Positions 10,617 to 25,600 are shown, numbered from the stretch's first letter. The stretch is 64,000 nucleotides of DNA from Glyphotaelius pellucidus (GCA_936435175.1 OW386559.1:14186264-14250263); one strand, 5' to 3'. Made by a program: numbers and translations. Notes: generated by a model not told the origin, from the letters alone.

Positions 10617-13600
10617 GTACTGTAACACTGCACCTTACACATAACTAGAAACAGACTATCGAAGAGAGAGAAGAGGCGATGAGGCTAACACGGAGTTGTG
10701 TGTTTTGCAGACACAGTCAGCGTGAGGGCGGGCGTGACCGGCGCCGGGCGCGCTGGTGGGCGGGCCGCGCCGCGTCCCCTCCGCCCGCACACCGCACGCG
10801 CTCGCGCACCTCGCTGCCGCCCAGCGCCGGCTCGCTGCTGCCGCTGGAGGAGCGCGACTACGCCAACTCGCCCTTCAGCACCGCCTCGGAGCCGCTGGAC
10901 TCGGACCACTCGCTGTACTCGCCCCGGCCCCAGCCCCTCAAGAAGAGAAGAAACACTAAAGGTAACCATCTCTTGCCTCTCTTGTTTCTTTCACTTCTCT
11001 TGTCCATTGTCCTACATCCTTTATTTCTTTTTGATTCGTCTTCTATAGGTGACCTTTTCTCAATTCAATTTCCTCTCCATTCCACCCTTCATTATTTCAT
11101 CTCTTCGACATTTCTACCTTAGAATAAGAAGAAGAACGAAGAAATGCCATGCATGCATATTTTGTCATCCCAAAGTCTGACCATTCTTTGCTTTAATTTC
11201 GTATTATGCAGAACTGGATGGATCATTTCAAATGGACGACATATAATGTCCAGAGCTCATGCCAAATGGGTTAGGAAATAAGGTACTAGTTAGTGGCGAC
11301 TTTGATTTCTATTCAAATCTACATGGAAGGCATTTGTAGTTCTTCTTTATTCTATGATTTCAACACTTATCAACAATCCAATCCAATTCAACTTCTTATT
11401 GATGCTTCTTGATGCTTTTGTTCATCTCCTTCGTCCCACCCTCACTTTCTTGTATATTCTACCATATCTCATATCTATCTACTATTTGTACAGTTAAAGA
11501 GTTGATGATGGCTACAAAAGGTGGCTGGGATTCTTCAGTTCAATGGCATCCTGCGATGTTGTGTGCAGTATCGCCTGCACATTCACATTGCAGAGTTCTT
11601 CATTTAACCTAATGTCTATTTAATCTATCTCGTCTGTCTTTTTAATCATTCCATTTTGACCATATTGATTCCGTATAATTCTACTTCAAACTAAACCATT
11701 AATCAATTGATTTAGGTGCAACAGGAGGCACCCCGCCCAAGAAACAGCGTGTCACCTCCGCTCGCTCCAGCGTACCAGCGCCGAGCAGCAGCCAAGAGGG
11801 CCCGAGCCGCCAGAGGAGAAAGAGCATACCAGAAAGACGTAGGACCTACCCGTTGCGCAACAGGACACAGCTGCCTGTTAGAGACACTTCAGGTATGTGC
11901 GCTAATTGTATCAGTCTTGCATTCATTATCATCAACTTCTGGTTCTTTGTCCTTGTTAGTCCTGCCAAATCTTTTGTCTTGTCCAATTTCTTGCATTCTT
12001 GTCAATCTCATTAATTTGGTTCTTTGCACTGTTATCTTAACCTTTTGTTATTTCTTTCCAATATTGTACATTCTTGTCAGTCTTGTACACTCTCTTGCAT
12101 TCTTGTCTGTCTTGTCCAATCTCTTGTTGCTTTTGTCTTTGCTTTCTTATATTTCTCCCTTAAATTTTTCACAATTTTTGTCCTTGGATGTCTTTCAGGT
12201 TTTCTGATATTATGTCCCAGGTATCTGAAGATATGACTAACACCCATTTTCCTTCCAACCAACCGTACTGAGGTTGATCGCAAAAGTTCATTTTTACATT
12301 TGAAAATCATAACAATTGATTTGGACGTATTGTATACAAGATTATGATTTTTTGCAAAATCTCACCTATTTGTAGTAATTTCTTTACTCCAAATTTGTGA
12401 GATTTTAAAAGCTAAGGGATGATGCTAGAAGAACCATCTCGTATTATTTTTATTTACACATTTATTTATTATTTTTACCTCCTTAATTATTTTTATTTAC
12501 ACATACTCTTTGGCATGGCAATATATTTTTGTGTCATAAAGTCTTTGAATTAGCTCTTCATTGTATGTAAAACTGGAGACATGCTTCCTCCTTGCCTTAC
12601 GCCACTTTTCAAATAAAATGGATTGGAAAACTCTCTGGACCATTTCAATTTATTGTAAATTCTTGTGCATGTTTATGCACATAGTTGTAAAACACTTGCG
12701 TTTGATGTAATTATTTAACATTGTCACAATTTGTCCTCCAAGTGCCATAGACCTTATCTGATTTATGATTGCGCTGTTAAATCATCCGATATCCTTTGAC
12801 AATTGTAAATACATAATAATGTTAGACATGAAATGCTGTGTCAGTGATGCAGGTTAAACTATGTTTTCCATACTGTGCTGCTTACACAATTTATAATACA
12901 TATGTAAAGTATTGTAAGTTGATAAATCGTGACACATTCTCAATTAATTTCTGAAATTAAATTCATCAATTGCTGTTGTGAAGGGGTGTAAGAACTTGGG
13001 CTTAATGACTGTGAAAGAATATGCTACATGCGCGCTATTTTCTTGTGGCTTTGTAAATGCCAATGAGAATGTATGTATAAACAAAAACAATCACAATCAC
13101 GTATGGTCTGGCTTGAGATTATCCTGAACAGATAATATTCCTTGCATTATTATTTAATCTATCAGGTCTATTTGTTCAGTTTTCAGAACAACCCATGTGG
13201 GTCTCATAGAAATCGTTGTCTCCCTTACTATCATGGTTAGAAATATGATCTAAACAGTATTAGAAAGAGAAAATATCACGCTTTATTTTCAAATCTAAAA
13301 ATTAACCCCAAAATAAATAAAATGTACCCCTTTATGAATCCAAAGTTTCCGAACGATATTTAAAAAAAATTATGAAACTTTGAGAATTTTTTACTAATTA
13401 TATTTACTTGAAAGTACAAAAGAGTTGAAAATAATGTTTATAATACATTTGCCTAATAAATTACGTACATGTTTTTTAAAAAATTTATTATCAGTTATTT
13501 TAGAACGTGAGCCATTTTTAAAATTTATTTTGTTTGCATGCAAAATTTTTATATTTCCAACCTGTTTATTTCGTATTATAAAATTTGAAAGCGTATTTCA

Positions 13601-16600
13601 ACACCTTTCCAAAACAGTTGTTTTCAAACACATTCGGAAATACTCCCTTTATTTGGATTTTATTGAAAAATGGAAATATTTTGATTTTCTGAAAAAATAC
13701 AGTCAAGGCCTGAGGGGTTAAGTAGGCACACAAGAACCCTTGTTAATGTGAATTATAATCCCCCATCTGTTGATTACTATTATTTACTTGCCTTTTGACC
13801 ATTTTTCTATCATAATATTTACTGTTTATCTTTACTTCTATTGTGATTAACTTTATCAGCCCATACATTCATTTGCTATCATTATTTGGTAGAAATACAA
13901 TAATTCTGTTAACTATCTTACTACACATAAATTTAAGTGTATTACTTGTACTAGGTACTCAGTTGTGTCATTCTTTGAAAACCTTTCAATGTCTTCAGTA
14001 CGAAACAATAAAACAAATAGTTTTTTTTAGTAGTTATGTGTTTCTTAAGCCTATATTGTTATTTTCTCAAACGTATCGTTGTATGCACTGTGAACATCCT
14101 CCAACATATGGGTAATTTTTTCCTTAACTATTTAAGATGTCGCGCTTCCCCCTTGCCGTTTCCATCTTCAGAAACATAGACATTTAAATCGATAGACCAG
14201 CCAATCAGATAAAAGGGAACACACCAAGTTGCGTGGAGCTCAGAAGGGGGTGTGACCGTCTCCCTTTTTGTGATTTGTCAATAAATGAATCTGACAGTAT
14301 ACAGGCAATTCGCATTGGGTAGGTTATGCAGCGAGAGTCGTAAGCAATAAAAAATTAGCATAGAATTTATTTTTGCATCGGTAAATGCTTCCACCAGCGA
14401 AGAATAGCCCTTTGTCTTGATTAACTCGTCAAATGCCTTGGAGCAAACGGGTAAATTTCGCAATGTTTTGACTTTTACGTAATATTTTGTGGGTTTATTT
14501 TATGATATCTTATGTAATATTTACCGAAACACATTCCTTGAACAATAAACTATGCATGAAAACAACATTACTTGCGTTTATTCGATGAATTTATACGTTT
14601 TACGATCTTTTCCACGACAACGGCGCGGGAGTTACGCAAGCAAATCTGACAGTTCAAAGGCGGGAAAAATACTTGGCCCGAGATCATAAACAGGAATAAT
14701 TCCACTGTGCTAGATGGGTACACGTTATCTTATACCTTATGAACAAGAATGCCCCAAGCGATTCTGACCTTATCCTTCTTACGTTTTCTTTATAATTAAG
14801 GTTTAAAATTGCATTTGAAAAAATATTTTTTAGAGTTTAATTTGGCTCGCATCTGGCGCGCGCGGGCGCGTAATCGGCAAGGGACCGGTTAAGCCTACTT
14901 GTTGTCACTAGCGGAAGAGGGACAATAAGTGTTTATGATGCTCGTGCTTACGCTCTGTCCTAATCACATCGATTCCATTTCGATCGGTGCATGATATCAC
15001 TAATGTAATATTCTCAATTTTTTTAATGAAAACAAATAACTTTGTGTACACCACTATTTAATTAACAATATCAAAATGTTTCGAAAACTATGTTTTCTTC
15101 GGCAGGATAATAAGTTAATACAAAGTTATTTGTTTTCATTAAATTAATAATGACGCCACAAAGTGAATTTGCATATTTTGAAGAAATTCTCAATTTTCAT
15201 TATTTTAAGTTTGCATCGTTATTAATATGTAGTTTTATTTGTGTCAGTTTTCTTCCCTCAATTTGTCGATTTTACTGTTCATCTCATTTATTCATCGGAT
15301 TATGTTTACTACTAACAAATATAGTTCATAGACAATGGCTAATGGTGATAATACATGCACATTGCACTGTAAATATAAACAATTAATTCAGTCTTGAAGA
15401 TTATAACATTCCGATAAATATTTTAATAACATTCAGTATTTTAATAAAATTAAAATGAAACAATATTCAGATTGTCAAAAAACATTCTATACAACCGACT
15501 TAACACACTTTGGCTCCGAACTCTGAATTGTGAAATACATAATCACTAATTGTTTTTATTTTTAGTCCAAATGAAAAACACAAGTTATGCATCTGTGTGA
15601 GTACTGTGATGAAGTCAACTTAGGATGATGGACCTGTAATATCACTACATATTCAGTCCTCGAAAATAAAATGTTCCTATGAATTACTAGTCCTTTTAAA
15701 AACTCAACTACAAATCCCAAATCGGATAAACAAAAGTTGAACCTTGTTTTCAAAAATTGATATTTTGTTCCATTATTTAGTTAGATAGATACTTTTACAA
15801 GTGTGTTATAATTTACCCACCCTGATATTTAATGATTCCCCTTGGCTGGGAGACCTGTTGGTCTTTGGCCCCTTACATAGCGGCATTATTTGTAGTCGGA
15901 GGCCCTCTTAATATATGGTGCCGCATCACTCGTTGCACTCACCACCTTACACGCGCGGTAATAATACCAACCAACTCTTGTCCGTCATTGAAAGGATAAG
16001 GTGCTCCCACAGGCGTTTTGCCCGTATGTTGCATAGATGGGGCCTTGAAGACTCAGCGATGTGTGAATGCGGTGCGGTGCAGACCACCGAATATGTGGTC
16101 AACGCATGCCCACTCCTTTTATTCCCTGGGGGGGTTGATGAGGTCCACAGGGCAATGCCTCAGGCCCTAGGCTGACTCGCAGACCTAGATGCCCCCCTTT
16201 GACCCCCCACCATACGAAAGAAGAAGAATTTACCCACCTCTCTCATGTTTAGCGAATGAAAATGAACATTTCGATCCTGCGCAGAAAAGTCTCGCAATGG
16301 GCTGCGCTGCAAACCTTTGCCTTACTTTAGCGAACTTTACTTTCTGCGCGAGGTTTGGTTATTTCAATGTGCGCTCTTTGGCGGTCAGTGTAGGACTGCT
16401 GTCATAGTTTATTCAGAGCATTCTTGAACCCTCCTGGTGCCAAATATACGGTCACGCGGTTTGCCTCCAAAATGATCCCCGATTTCATGTTAGGGCAAGT
16501 CTATCAGTTTGTCAGGGTTGTTGTGAATTAGCTAACTTCTTTGAAGTGTCCGACTTCTTCAACTTCCACTTGCTTGTCATATATTCTCCCGACACTTGTT

Positions 16601-19600
16601 TCTCTGCCCATCCTCTATATTTCCAAACCAGATTTTTCAATAATATGCTTACAACAATTTTGTTTTTTACATCTTTTTACCAAACATACGCCGCAGGGAG
16701 CTCTTTTTGACTGCATTCAACAGTTGCTTTAGTGGCAATATTTCTTTTTAATTATTACTTTAACCTGTTGAATGTTGAGCGTATTTCGAAAAACTGTGCA
16801 GATTTTACGTTGTTGCTTTCTGGTCAAATATCCATATAAAAACTAAGGAATTGCTTTTTTTGCGATTGTTTTCTGTTTATCAGATAATATATCTGGTAAA
16901 TTATTCATGTATATTACGTGATAATACGTAAGAGGTTTTTCCAGAATAGCTAACTAAAAAACGATTAAAAAATCTCTCATTTTGGAAATAATCGTCAAAA
17001 AATATAATCACACAAATGTAAACTGATTTTATTATTTCTACACAAATCTGAATACATACCCAAACATGAAAAAACACAGTTCAAAGGAGTTTCCAAATAA
17101 ATAAAGACATTTGTACGCGTTTGAAAATGTAAAACTTCGATTTTTCGCCTTTGACAGTTGCAAATGGCCTGCCAAGTCATAGAAAATCCATTTAAAATGA
17201 GTAGCTAGATTGACAAAATCACCGGTTACGTCAAGAATGATATTGGCGCAAGCGATTCTGACCTTGTCCTTCGTACAGTTTATTTATACATAAGGGTTAA
17301 AATCGCACTTCTGTTAATATGTTCAAACCCCGGTCTCGCTCCAGTCGTTGATGTCAGAGCATGCTTTTTTTTGCCAAATGTAAGGAGTTTTGTTTACAAT
17401 GTGTCGCGTTTATTTCAAAATGTAATAGTTTGACATATTTGGTGTTTATGTTTGCAGTGAGTTCAACAGCAAGTGAGGGATCTCTGGACAGTGGAAATTC
17501 TCTGCAAGTGGAAGTAGCCAGTTCTACGGTCAGCAACCCATCCACTTCATCATCCAGACACACCAGAGGTACTTAATCTTCATTTATTTAGACACTTCAC
17601 ATTTCACTGACATCGCTGTGAGGGACAGTCTTATCGAAAGGCTGGCTTGTATATACTAATCATATTATAGTGATGAAACAATTTACAGATATTAAACAAA
17701 TCATTGTGGGAGCCTATGATATGTTTCCTTGTAATGTCTTATTTGTGATAAGTGCATTGAGAATGTGATGTGATATAGTGTATAGGTGTATGTGTGTGTG
17801 TATTTGTAGGTGTGAGAAGTAGTGATCTGTGAAGGGATATATTTTTTTTTACACTGTCTCCACAAATGAGGCCCTAAGGAAAATAATTTATAAACTCCGT
17901 TTCAAGCAATATTTTGATTCGGAATGGTGATGTTTGACCTTCAGATAGATTCAGATCATTTCAGGTTTGACCACCTCTGTAATCGATGGATAAGGCTCTT
18001 GAGTAGCGATCCGGAGTTTGAGTGTTCAAATCCCAGTGTGCGCATGTAAATTTTATTTGATTGATTTGTGTTTTCAAACTTTAATCATTTAAAATAATAT
18101 ATAGTAGATTTGCGGCACATTCCAGAGTGGAAGATACTACCAGTAATGCCCTGGTGTAAGACCGCCGTTTGGAATTGAAATGTTGCTTGAATTAGCTTTA
18201 GTCATGTTTGGTGACTAGATCAACTTCCCCACCTTCTTCTTGCCCTTTCTTTTCCCTCCCCACTTATCTTCAGCCTCACAACATACTCCAATTAGGGATG
18301 CCATAGTCTCACTGTCTCCACATGGCTGGGAGCAGTTGGAACTGTTGTGAGGTATTCACATAAAAAAAAAAAAAAACAAAAAAAAGATATTTTAGTTTTC
18401 TGTTCAATTTTTCAATTTCATGTGTGAATTATTTCTCAATATTTATTGAATCTTTTTTTTATCAGTTTCAGAGGCAAAACCAAAGCTAAGACACAGTTCT
18501 AGGATACCTGTGTTCAATTCCTCCAGTACTACAGAACACAGGTCACCCACCAAGGCCACAAAGGTAATGCAAACCTATTACTAAACCTATTAACAATATG
18601 TGACATTGGATTGGATTGCAGTCTAATCAGATCAATTAAGAGATTCCATGACAGTCGATCCTCCGACAGTTGGCTCCCCCGGCATACTTATATACAACAT
18701 GCAGTCAGTCGGTTTAGGGAAAATAAGTACTTACCTACTTACACAAAGTATAACTAAGTGTACCGAAGGGGTGTGCAGAGAGGATGTACCGCCGAGTAAA
18801 AAAAGTATAAAATATATTTTCATTCAAATGCATCCAGGACAAAACTACTTGTCTATAAACTGTACAAAGCCGTGTAAAAAATGCAAAAATCAGCAATGTA
18901 AATAAATTCATTTGATTTCCATACCAAGTTATTATCTCTCAGATCCCGAAATATTTCCACTGTGCAGTAAAATCCAAATAAGTGAAATATTTCTGAACAT
19001 ATCGAAAAACTAAAAACTGTTTTTGAAAGGTGTTAAAATATGCTTTCAAATTTAATAAATGAAATAAACATATTTTTTTGTAGAAAGCAGTAACTTTGTG
19101 GTTTGACATATTATAAATTGAAATAACACGATAATTTTGTTTGTAAAGTATTTCTACGAGACCTGAATCAGTTGTTCCGAAAAGCGAACAAATTAGCCTG
19201 AGGGGTTATAGGTATTTTTAAAGTCTGTTTTGATTTTTGGTTTGAAATTAATAAATGTACAAACAATTATAATTTTATAATAATTATAATTCAGGGGGGG
19301 CCAACTGTCGGGCCACCCAATTAAGATCAGTCAATTCATTGACTGATCTTAATCTCTCAATGGTTATGAGTTTTTGGAGTAAAGAGATGGAAGATAACCC
19401 AGATACATATAGGCATTACATTGAATTTTAAATACAGTTTGTTATTTCAATAACCATGTTTTTTATATTTTTTTACTAACCTGTATAAAGTTGAATGAAT
19501 GTTTTTAAATGTTTCAAGTTACTCATTTTGACATACATAATAATAATACAGGGTGTTAAGGGACATTCTTGATTAATCATTTAATTAGTGATTCCTGACA

Positions 19601-22600
19601 TTATTTGGAGTAAAAAATGTAAATAAAATTTTGGTCTCGGGTGATTTTTTTATGTCTTTTTGTTATATTAAAAAAAACACCAAAAAATGTCACCGGAGAT
19701 TAAAATTTTTACTCCAAATAATAAAGTCAAGTATCGACCCCTAAAATCCTGTACATAGTCATTTGAAAGTTTGGAAATAAACATCAGATTTTCATGTTTT
19801 TACAATCATTTATTTCACATAAAATACATTTACTATGTCATTTATTAAACTTTAGAATGTTAACATATAGTTTTGTTGTCGAGGCTGGTAATTTGCCCGA
19901 ATACGGGTAAAGTGATTTTCTATGTATGAAATCAATATCAGATGATTTGACCTAACATTGATGCCCAATATAATGTGTTACATTTTCTGATCAATTTTTG
20001 TCCCGATTCATACTAAAACATTGGTGTGACTTTCCAGGCCCAGTCGTCCAATAATCTGGGTGCTAGATTGGGACGTAGCAGCGGGAGCGCTGTACAAAAC
20101 ACCGCCTCTCCGCCACCACCCAAGAGACAAGTAACAAACAAACAATCAATCAATCAATCAATACCCTTTTATCTTCGTTGTATACTCGGGCAGCTGCTAC
20201 ACTCATAAGTTTTATCTCGTGAGTGACTTATGTCGAAGTTACCAATGTAAACAATTGTAAGTTGTTTACCGTAAATTATAGCCACTTGCAGAAGTCTTAA
20301 GTGGCGTGATTTTTGATACGTTGAATATTTTTTCGCATGAACTTACAAACTTCTCACGGCTTATAAAATGGGTTTGATAAGTTGTGATGCTTAAAGAAAA
20401 GAAAGTTATCTCTTTTTTTATAAGAGATATTATTTATTTTTAGGTGGTAAAAAAAACTTTCCATAAATGAACGGAGTATGATATTTAATACATACCTATT
20501 TAATTTCTTTTTGATTAGTGGTTCGATCCTTACAACGTCAATGTTTCTAACATGACATATTCAAAGTCGGTTACATTTGGATAAAATCAAAAAGCTTCTA
20601 TTGGTTATTCATTCTTAATTCTGCCGTTAATGGAATGAAAGCATTCGGAGAATCTTTTCTCTCAGAATGCCAACTTCTATTCTAACACTTTATCTGGGGC
20701 CTTTCACCTTTTTTGACAAAATTATGTAAATAATGACACCAGCATCCTCATTGTTGAATCATTTTACCGCGAATAAACTTACAAAAGTATTAGTGGTCAC
20801 TGTAAGCACTTACATAAGTTAAACTTCTGAACGACTTAGATGAGCATTAATTGCCATAAGTTGAATGAATAGTAAACATTGTTGTGTCTGAAAAACTTAT
20901 GCCATAAATTTAACTTACGAGTGTAAAGCTAGCCTTGCTTGGGTTTGCATGCGACAGGTCTCGGCTGATGTGAAATTTGTAAATCAAAATTGTCTGAAGG
21001 AAGTTTGGGCTCATGTCGATACAAACTTGGTTTGTCTGAGCTTACCTGGATCAAGACTTGGCTCGTCTCTGTTTATCTGGATCGAGATTATTCTTGTCTA
21101 GACTTTAATAAAGGCTCGGCTCATCTGGGCTTATCTAGATCAAGACTTGGCTTGTCTGGGTTTATTTGAATCAAGACAAGACTTGGCTCGTCTTTGTTAA
21201 TCTGGATCAAAGCTTGACTTGTCTGGGTTTACCTGGATTAAGGTTCGGTTTGTCTTGCCATTTTCTTCAGAAAAGTCAATGGCAAATCAAAACATCTCAG
21301 AGATAAACCCAGACAAACTTGTCTAAAGAAGTCTGAACTCATGTAAATCAAGTCCATTGCTTGTTTAAATCTTGAATTTGAGCTTGCTTGATGTTAGCAT
21401 GTACCAAAGTCTTTACTTATGGGGGGACTAAACCAATTATATCTTTGCCTGAACTCCTCACATTCTGTTCTTTCAAGTATTACATAAATATAGCGTAATA
21501 AGCATTATTATTTATTTTTGTTTCAGAACACGCGTAGCGGTGCACGTACCCGAGGTGAGAGCGAGCGCGAACGGGAGCGTGGGGAGGAACGTGAGGGGCT
21601 GAGGAGGAGCACGCGGGGGGCGGACATGCCCCAGCAGGCGCAGCCCAACACCAACACTACTAGCTCTAACCGGAGAGACAAGAGAGGTAACAAAAATCAC
21701 ACTTACAGACATGCACACCTTGCCAACACATTGGCCAACACATTGATGACCATCAGCACAATTTTGAGTTTTTGATATTTAGAAGCCTTTTTGATCCAGC
21801 ATCTCAGCCTGTTTCAGCTTTTGATCAAATTGTGATCAACTGCACAACATTTTTCAAAACTTTTTGTTTAACCCAACCTAGAGTTCGGGGACACAGAAAC
21901 TTTTAAATCTTTTAATTTACAATTATTATATTGCCTTTATGGAGTTGGGGACACGGCGAAACAATTGAATCTTTTAATTTACAATCATTAAGTTATCTTT
22001 ATGGAGTATGGATAAATTATTATTAAGTTATTATTAATTTTTCATATTGATTGGTGGTATTAATTGAGTGTTTGTTTGTTTGTGTGTTGTAGGCAAGGGC
22101 AGCCTGGGTTCGTGTGCGAGCAGCGGGGGCAGCAGCGGCGGGGGGCGCCGGGGCCCCGCGGCCCCCAACAACACCGCCAGCGCCGCAAACACCGCCTCAC
22201 AACTGGTGAGCACCGCTTCCTTCCCTTTACTTATCCAGGGCAGCCCTCATCTTGCAGCATACCTTGTATTTCATCAGTTTGCTCAGTGTGCCCTCCTAAC
22301 TGTATCAAGGACTTGGCATACCAATCCAAATACATACCCAACATTCTGTCCCAACTGTTATATTTTATTTAGTCATTGGTCTGTACAAACTGTTCCATGA
22401 CAAAACAGAACAGTAACAACTCAACAGTAACACAAAATAACAGTAAAAAATAGAACATTAACAAAACAGAACAGTAACTTAACAGCACATTGAAGAAAAG
22501 TTAATAAAAAAAACAGGCAAAACAAACATAACTTTTTCTTTTATCTTGTTCTGTTGTATCACTGTCTCATAACAAGTGTTCTGAGGAAAATAATTTCCCT

Positions 22601-25600
22601 TTGGACCTATGTCATCTTTAGGAATACTGTGTAGAGGGTCTTTTTGTGGAAAGGAAAAAGTGAACCTGGGCCCTGGGAGACCCATGTTGTTGGAGGGAGG
22701 AAATCAGAGGCCGGCAAATCGTAGAAGCTACCCATTCTCATATGAAAAATGTCAACCGTGTGTACAAATGTTGGGTGCACGTTTGGCGTGTTTCCCGGCT
22801 GTGCATCGGTGCCAAAGGAATCAATGATGCTAATTCCTCATAGCATTTTTCCATTGAAATACTGGTAGAACAAGGATAACATCCCCACCCAACGCCTGTA
22901 CTCTAAAGATTGCAATCCATTTGTTAAGATAGGATTGAAGAATTTTGGGGGCTCCAGATCAGAGGTGACTGCCAAATTCAACCTTGGGGCGCACTTGCGA
23001 TTTGTACAGGATTAGCAGTTGTGCACTATTAAAGTATCTGCGCGCCCTCTACAGTATGCACAGCTCCGGGAGGCCAACTTAACTCTGACTTCGGTGGAGC
23101 CCTCGTACCTGAGCTGGTCACTTAGAGTCTTCGAAACATTAAATTGGACAAGGTTATTCTTACCCCAAGAGGAAACACTTTTGAGGTGTTTTTCAATTCT
23201 CTGCTTCAAAGCCCTCCGAGCCGTTGGAGTTTGTGTGCCCTTTGGGGGCTTGTCCTGGGTAAGAGGCCAGCTTACCACCCTCTAGTAGCTTTAGATTTCA
23301 TCTTCTTCAACTTGCATTTCATTCCAGGAATGACGGAGTTTGGTCTCTTCCACAAGCGCTGTCCATTGGTTCCTGTCCTTTTCCATTCTTCTTCAAATTA
23401 GACTATTATTATTTTATTTAAAAGATAGGCCAACATTCCCAGATTAGGAATAACCTGACAATATTTAAAAATCTCATACTGTCATCACAGTAAGTGGAAA
23501 ATGTTGCTTGTGTCGTGATGGAGAACTTTTGCCGAGGAACTGAACTCACTTGGTGGGAACCAGACACGAAGGCAACTCAGCAACTGACTAATAAAAGGAT
23601 ATTTTGCCTATTCATCACTTTTTATACTGAAGAGATATTAATATGAATATTTATTTGTATTGCAGGGTGCGGTGCCATCAACTTCTTCCAACGTTCAACA
23701 GAACGCTCCCCCATACCCTAGCATGATGGGCGGAACCAATGTGGACCCAACTAAGGCTAAGGCCAAAGGTACGTTATTACTTCAGTCTAAATTCTCTTAG
23801 ATAAGGTGCTGAGGGAGGACCTGTGATATGCCAATCTCCATCTGCTCAAAACATTATGTCCAGCTCCGATTTATAATATGTAAATATTTATCACTGAATG
23901 ACATCACTCAAAATCCCGGAACTGCATTGGCCTTTTTGTAAAACTTTCGTACACAATCGTGCTCTCATTCTTGCATCCCTCGTCACTCTCCCAAACTTAC
24001 ATTTACTAAATAAAACAATATTATTGTACTTGTATTTGAGCCACTCATTCTGCTATCTACTATTCCAGAGGAATAACCAACACCTCTGGCATAGGTCACC
24101 CCAAGTGGTTTGCTACATTTGGTGATTTAGCAGGGGTGCCTGGGCTCATGTGGATGACCAGGACTCACTGAACCCCAGATTCCTACCCACCCCTTAAACC
24201 CTTTTCCTTACCAGAACTCTCCTCTCCTCTTTTTCCTTAAAAAAAACCCTCCACACAGCATCCCAAGGATGACAATAGGCCCTGAGGGAAATTATTTTCG
24301 TGTGGAGCTGATGTAAAAAAAAAAAAGATATCCGATACTGATATTGTGTATTCACATCGCAAACAACTTGTCGCGCACAGTTTGTACACGCCCCTGAGAC
24401 TGGCTTCACCGACGAGTTTAAAAAGGTCCTCAACATGTGTCTACTCCTGTGTACGAACCTCCGCGCAGATGAATGGCGGGAGTAGTGTAAGTTATGCTAA
24501 GGTTGATAACAGTGAGGTTAAGCGTTTTAAGCTAAATTATAGTTGTTATAACAGTCACTCGGTTTGGTCAGTACCAATGGAAAAACTGGTTCTTCATGTG
24601 TGCCTTTTCATAGTTGACATTTTGTATATTTGTAACATATTAATTTTCAGAGGAGGCAGTCCCAGACGGAGGAGTGGCAGCAGCCAGCGTGGGAGAGTCC
24701 TCCTCGGATGACAGCGAAGTGGGGCGCCTGCAAGCCCTGCTGGAGGCCCGAGGGGTACCCTCGCACCTGCTGGGTGCGCTGGGCCCCCGCATGCAGCATC
24801 TACTACACCGCACCATAGGAACCACATCTTGTAAGTACACTATCTAACCTACAAGAGCCGGAAACTTTGAACAATTGTAATTTGTTCCAGTGTGCTTTTT
24901 TATTGGCTGCCGGTGACTGAAAATCTGTGTGCTGAAGCATAAACTACTTACTCTCTCTGTTCTGAACTTTGTACAGCTGTCTGACAATCCACATATGCAA
25001 TGTAGGCATACTGAGTCTGCTCCACAGGTATTTCAATTGAGCCTGTTCTAAGGAGCTAGCTACATTGTTTTTTTTTTGCCAGGGAGGAAACGACGTAAAA
25101 TTGTGAAGTTTTGACGGTGTAAAATTTTGTGGGTTTATTTTATGCTATCGTATATTATATTTACTGCACATTCCTTGAACAATAAACTATGCATAAAAAC
25201 AACATTACTTGCGTTTATTTAATGAATTTATAGGTTTTACGGTTTCACGAGAATGACCCTAACTAATTTGACAGCTCAAATCCCGGGAAAAATGATACCC
25301 GGACGCCATAGAGAATTTAATACAAATTATTCCGAGTGGCTAGGTGTGTTCACGGTCTCTCATATGTTAAGAACAAGAATGCCTCAAGCAATTCTGACCT
25401 TGTTCTTCATACACTTTCTTTATGCATAAGGGTTAAAATTGCATTCCAAAATAAAAAAATTTGAAAATTTTGGCATGTGCGCCGGCGCACACCCGGCATA
25501 GTAGGCATTAATTCAATGTTTAACCCAATATTTTCCCCTTTCTAGCGGCATCCAAAGCAGCCCAGCTCCTGACGGGGCTGCAGGCCTCGGGAGACGAAGG

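Larger units (their letters stand above)
10430..10962 (+). promoter_or_regulatory. GC-rich island over the start of the TRIP12 gene
   Basis: About 530 bp very rich in CpG in otherwise AT-rich DNA, covering the 5' leader and exons 1-2. No TATA box is evident. A possible 5' UTR acceptor (gtgttgtag) lies near 10427. The transcription start is not resolvable. An upstream ATG at 10509 (G at -3 and +4) opens a reading frame that overlaps the main start and, after splicing of intron 1, closes at TGA 10723-10725. Confidence 0.55.

Noticed and set aside
10311..10628. Minus-strand 105-codon frame over the GC-rich island
   Set aside because: Antisense of the TRIP12 leader and exon 1; open because of GC bias, no family match.
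11716..12207. 163-codon open frame
   Set aside because: Different frame from the TRIP12 exon at its start, then the pyrimidine-rich intron repeat; composition artefact.
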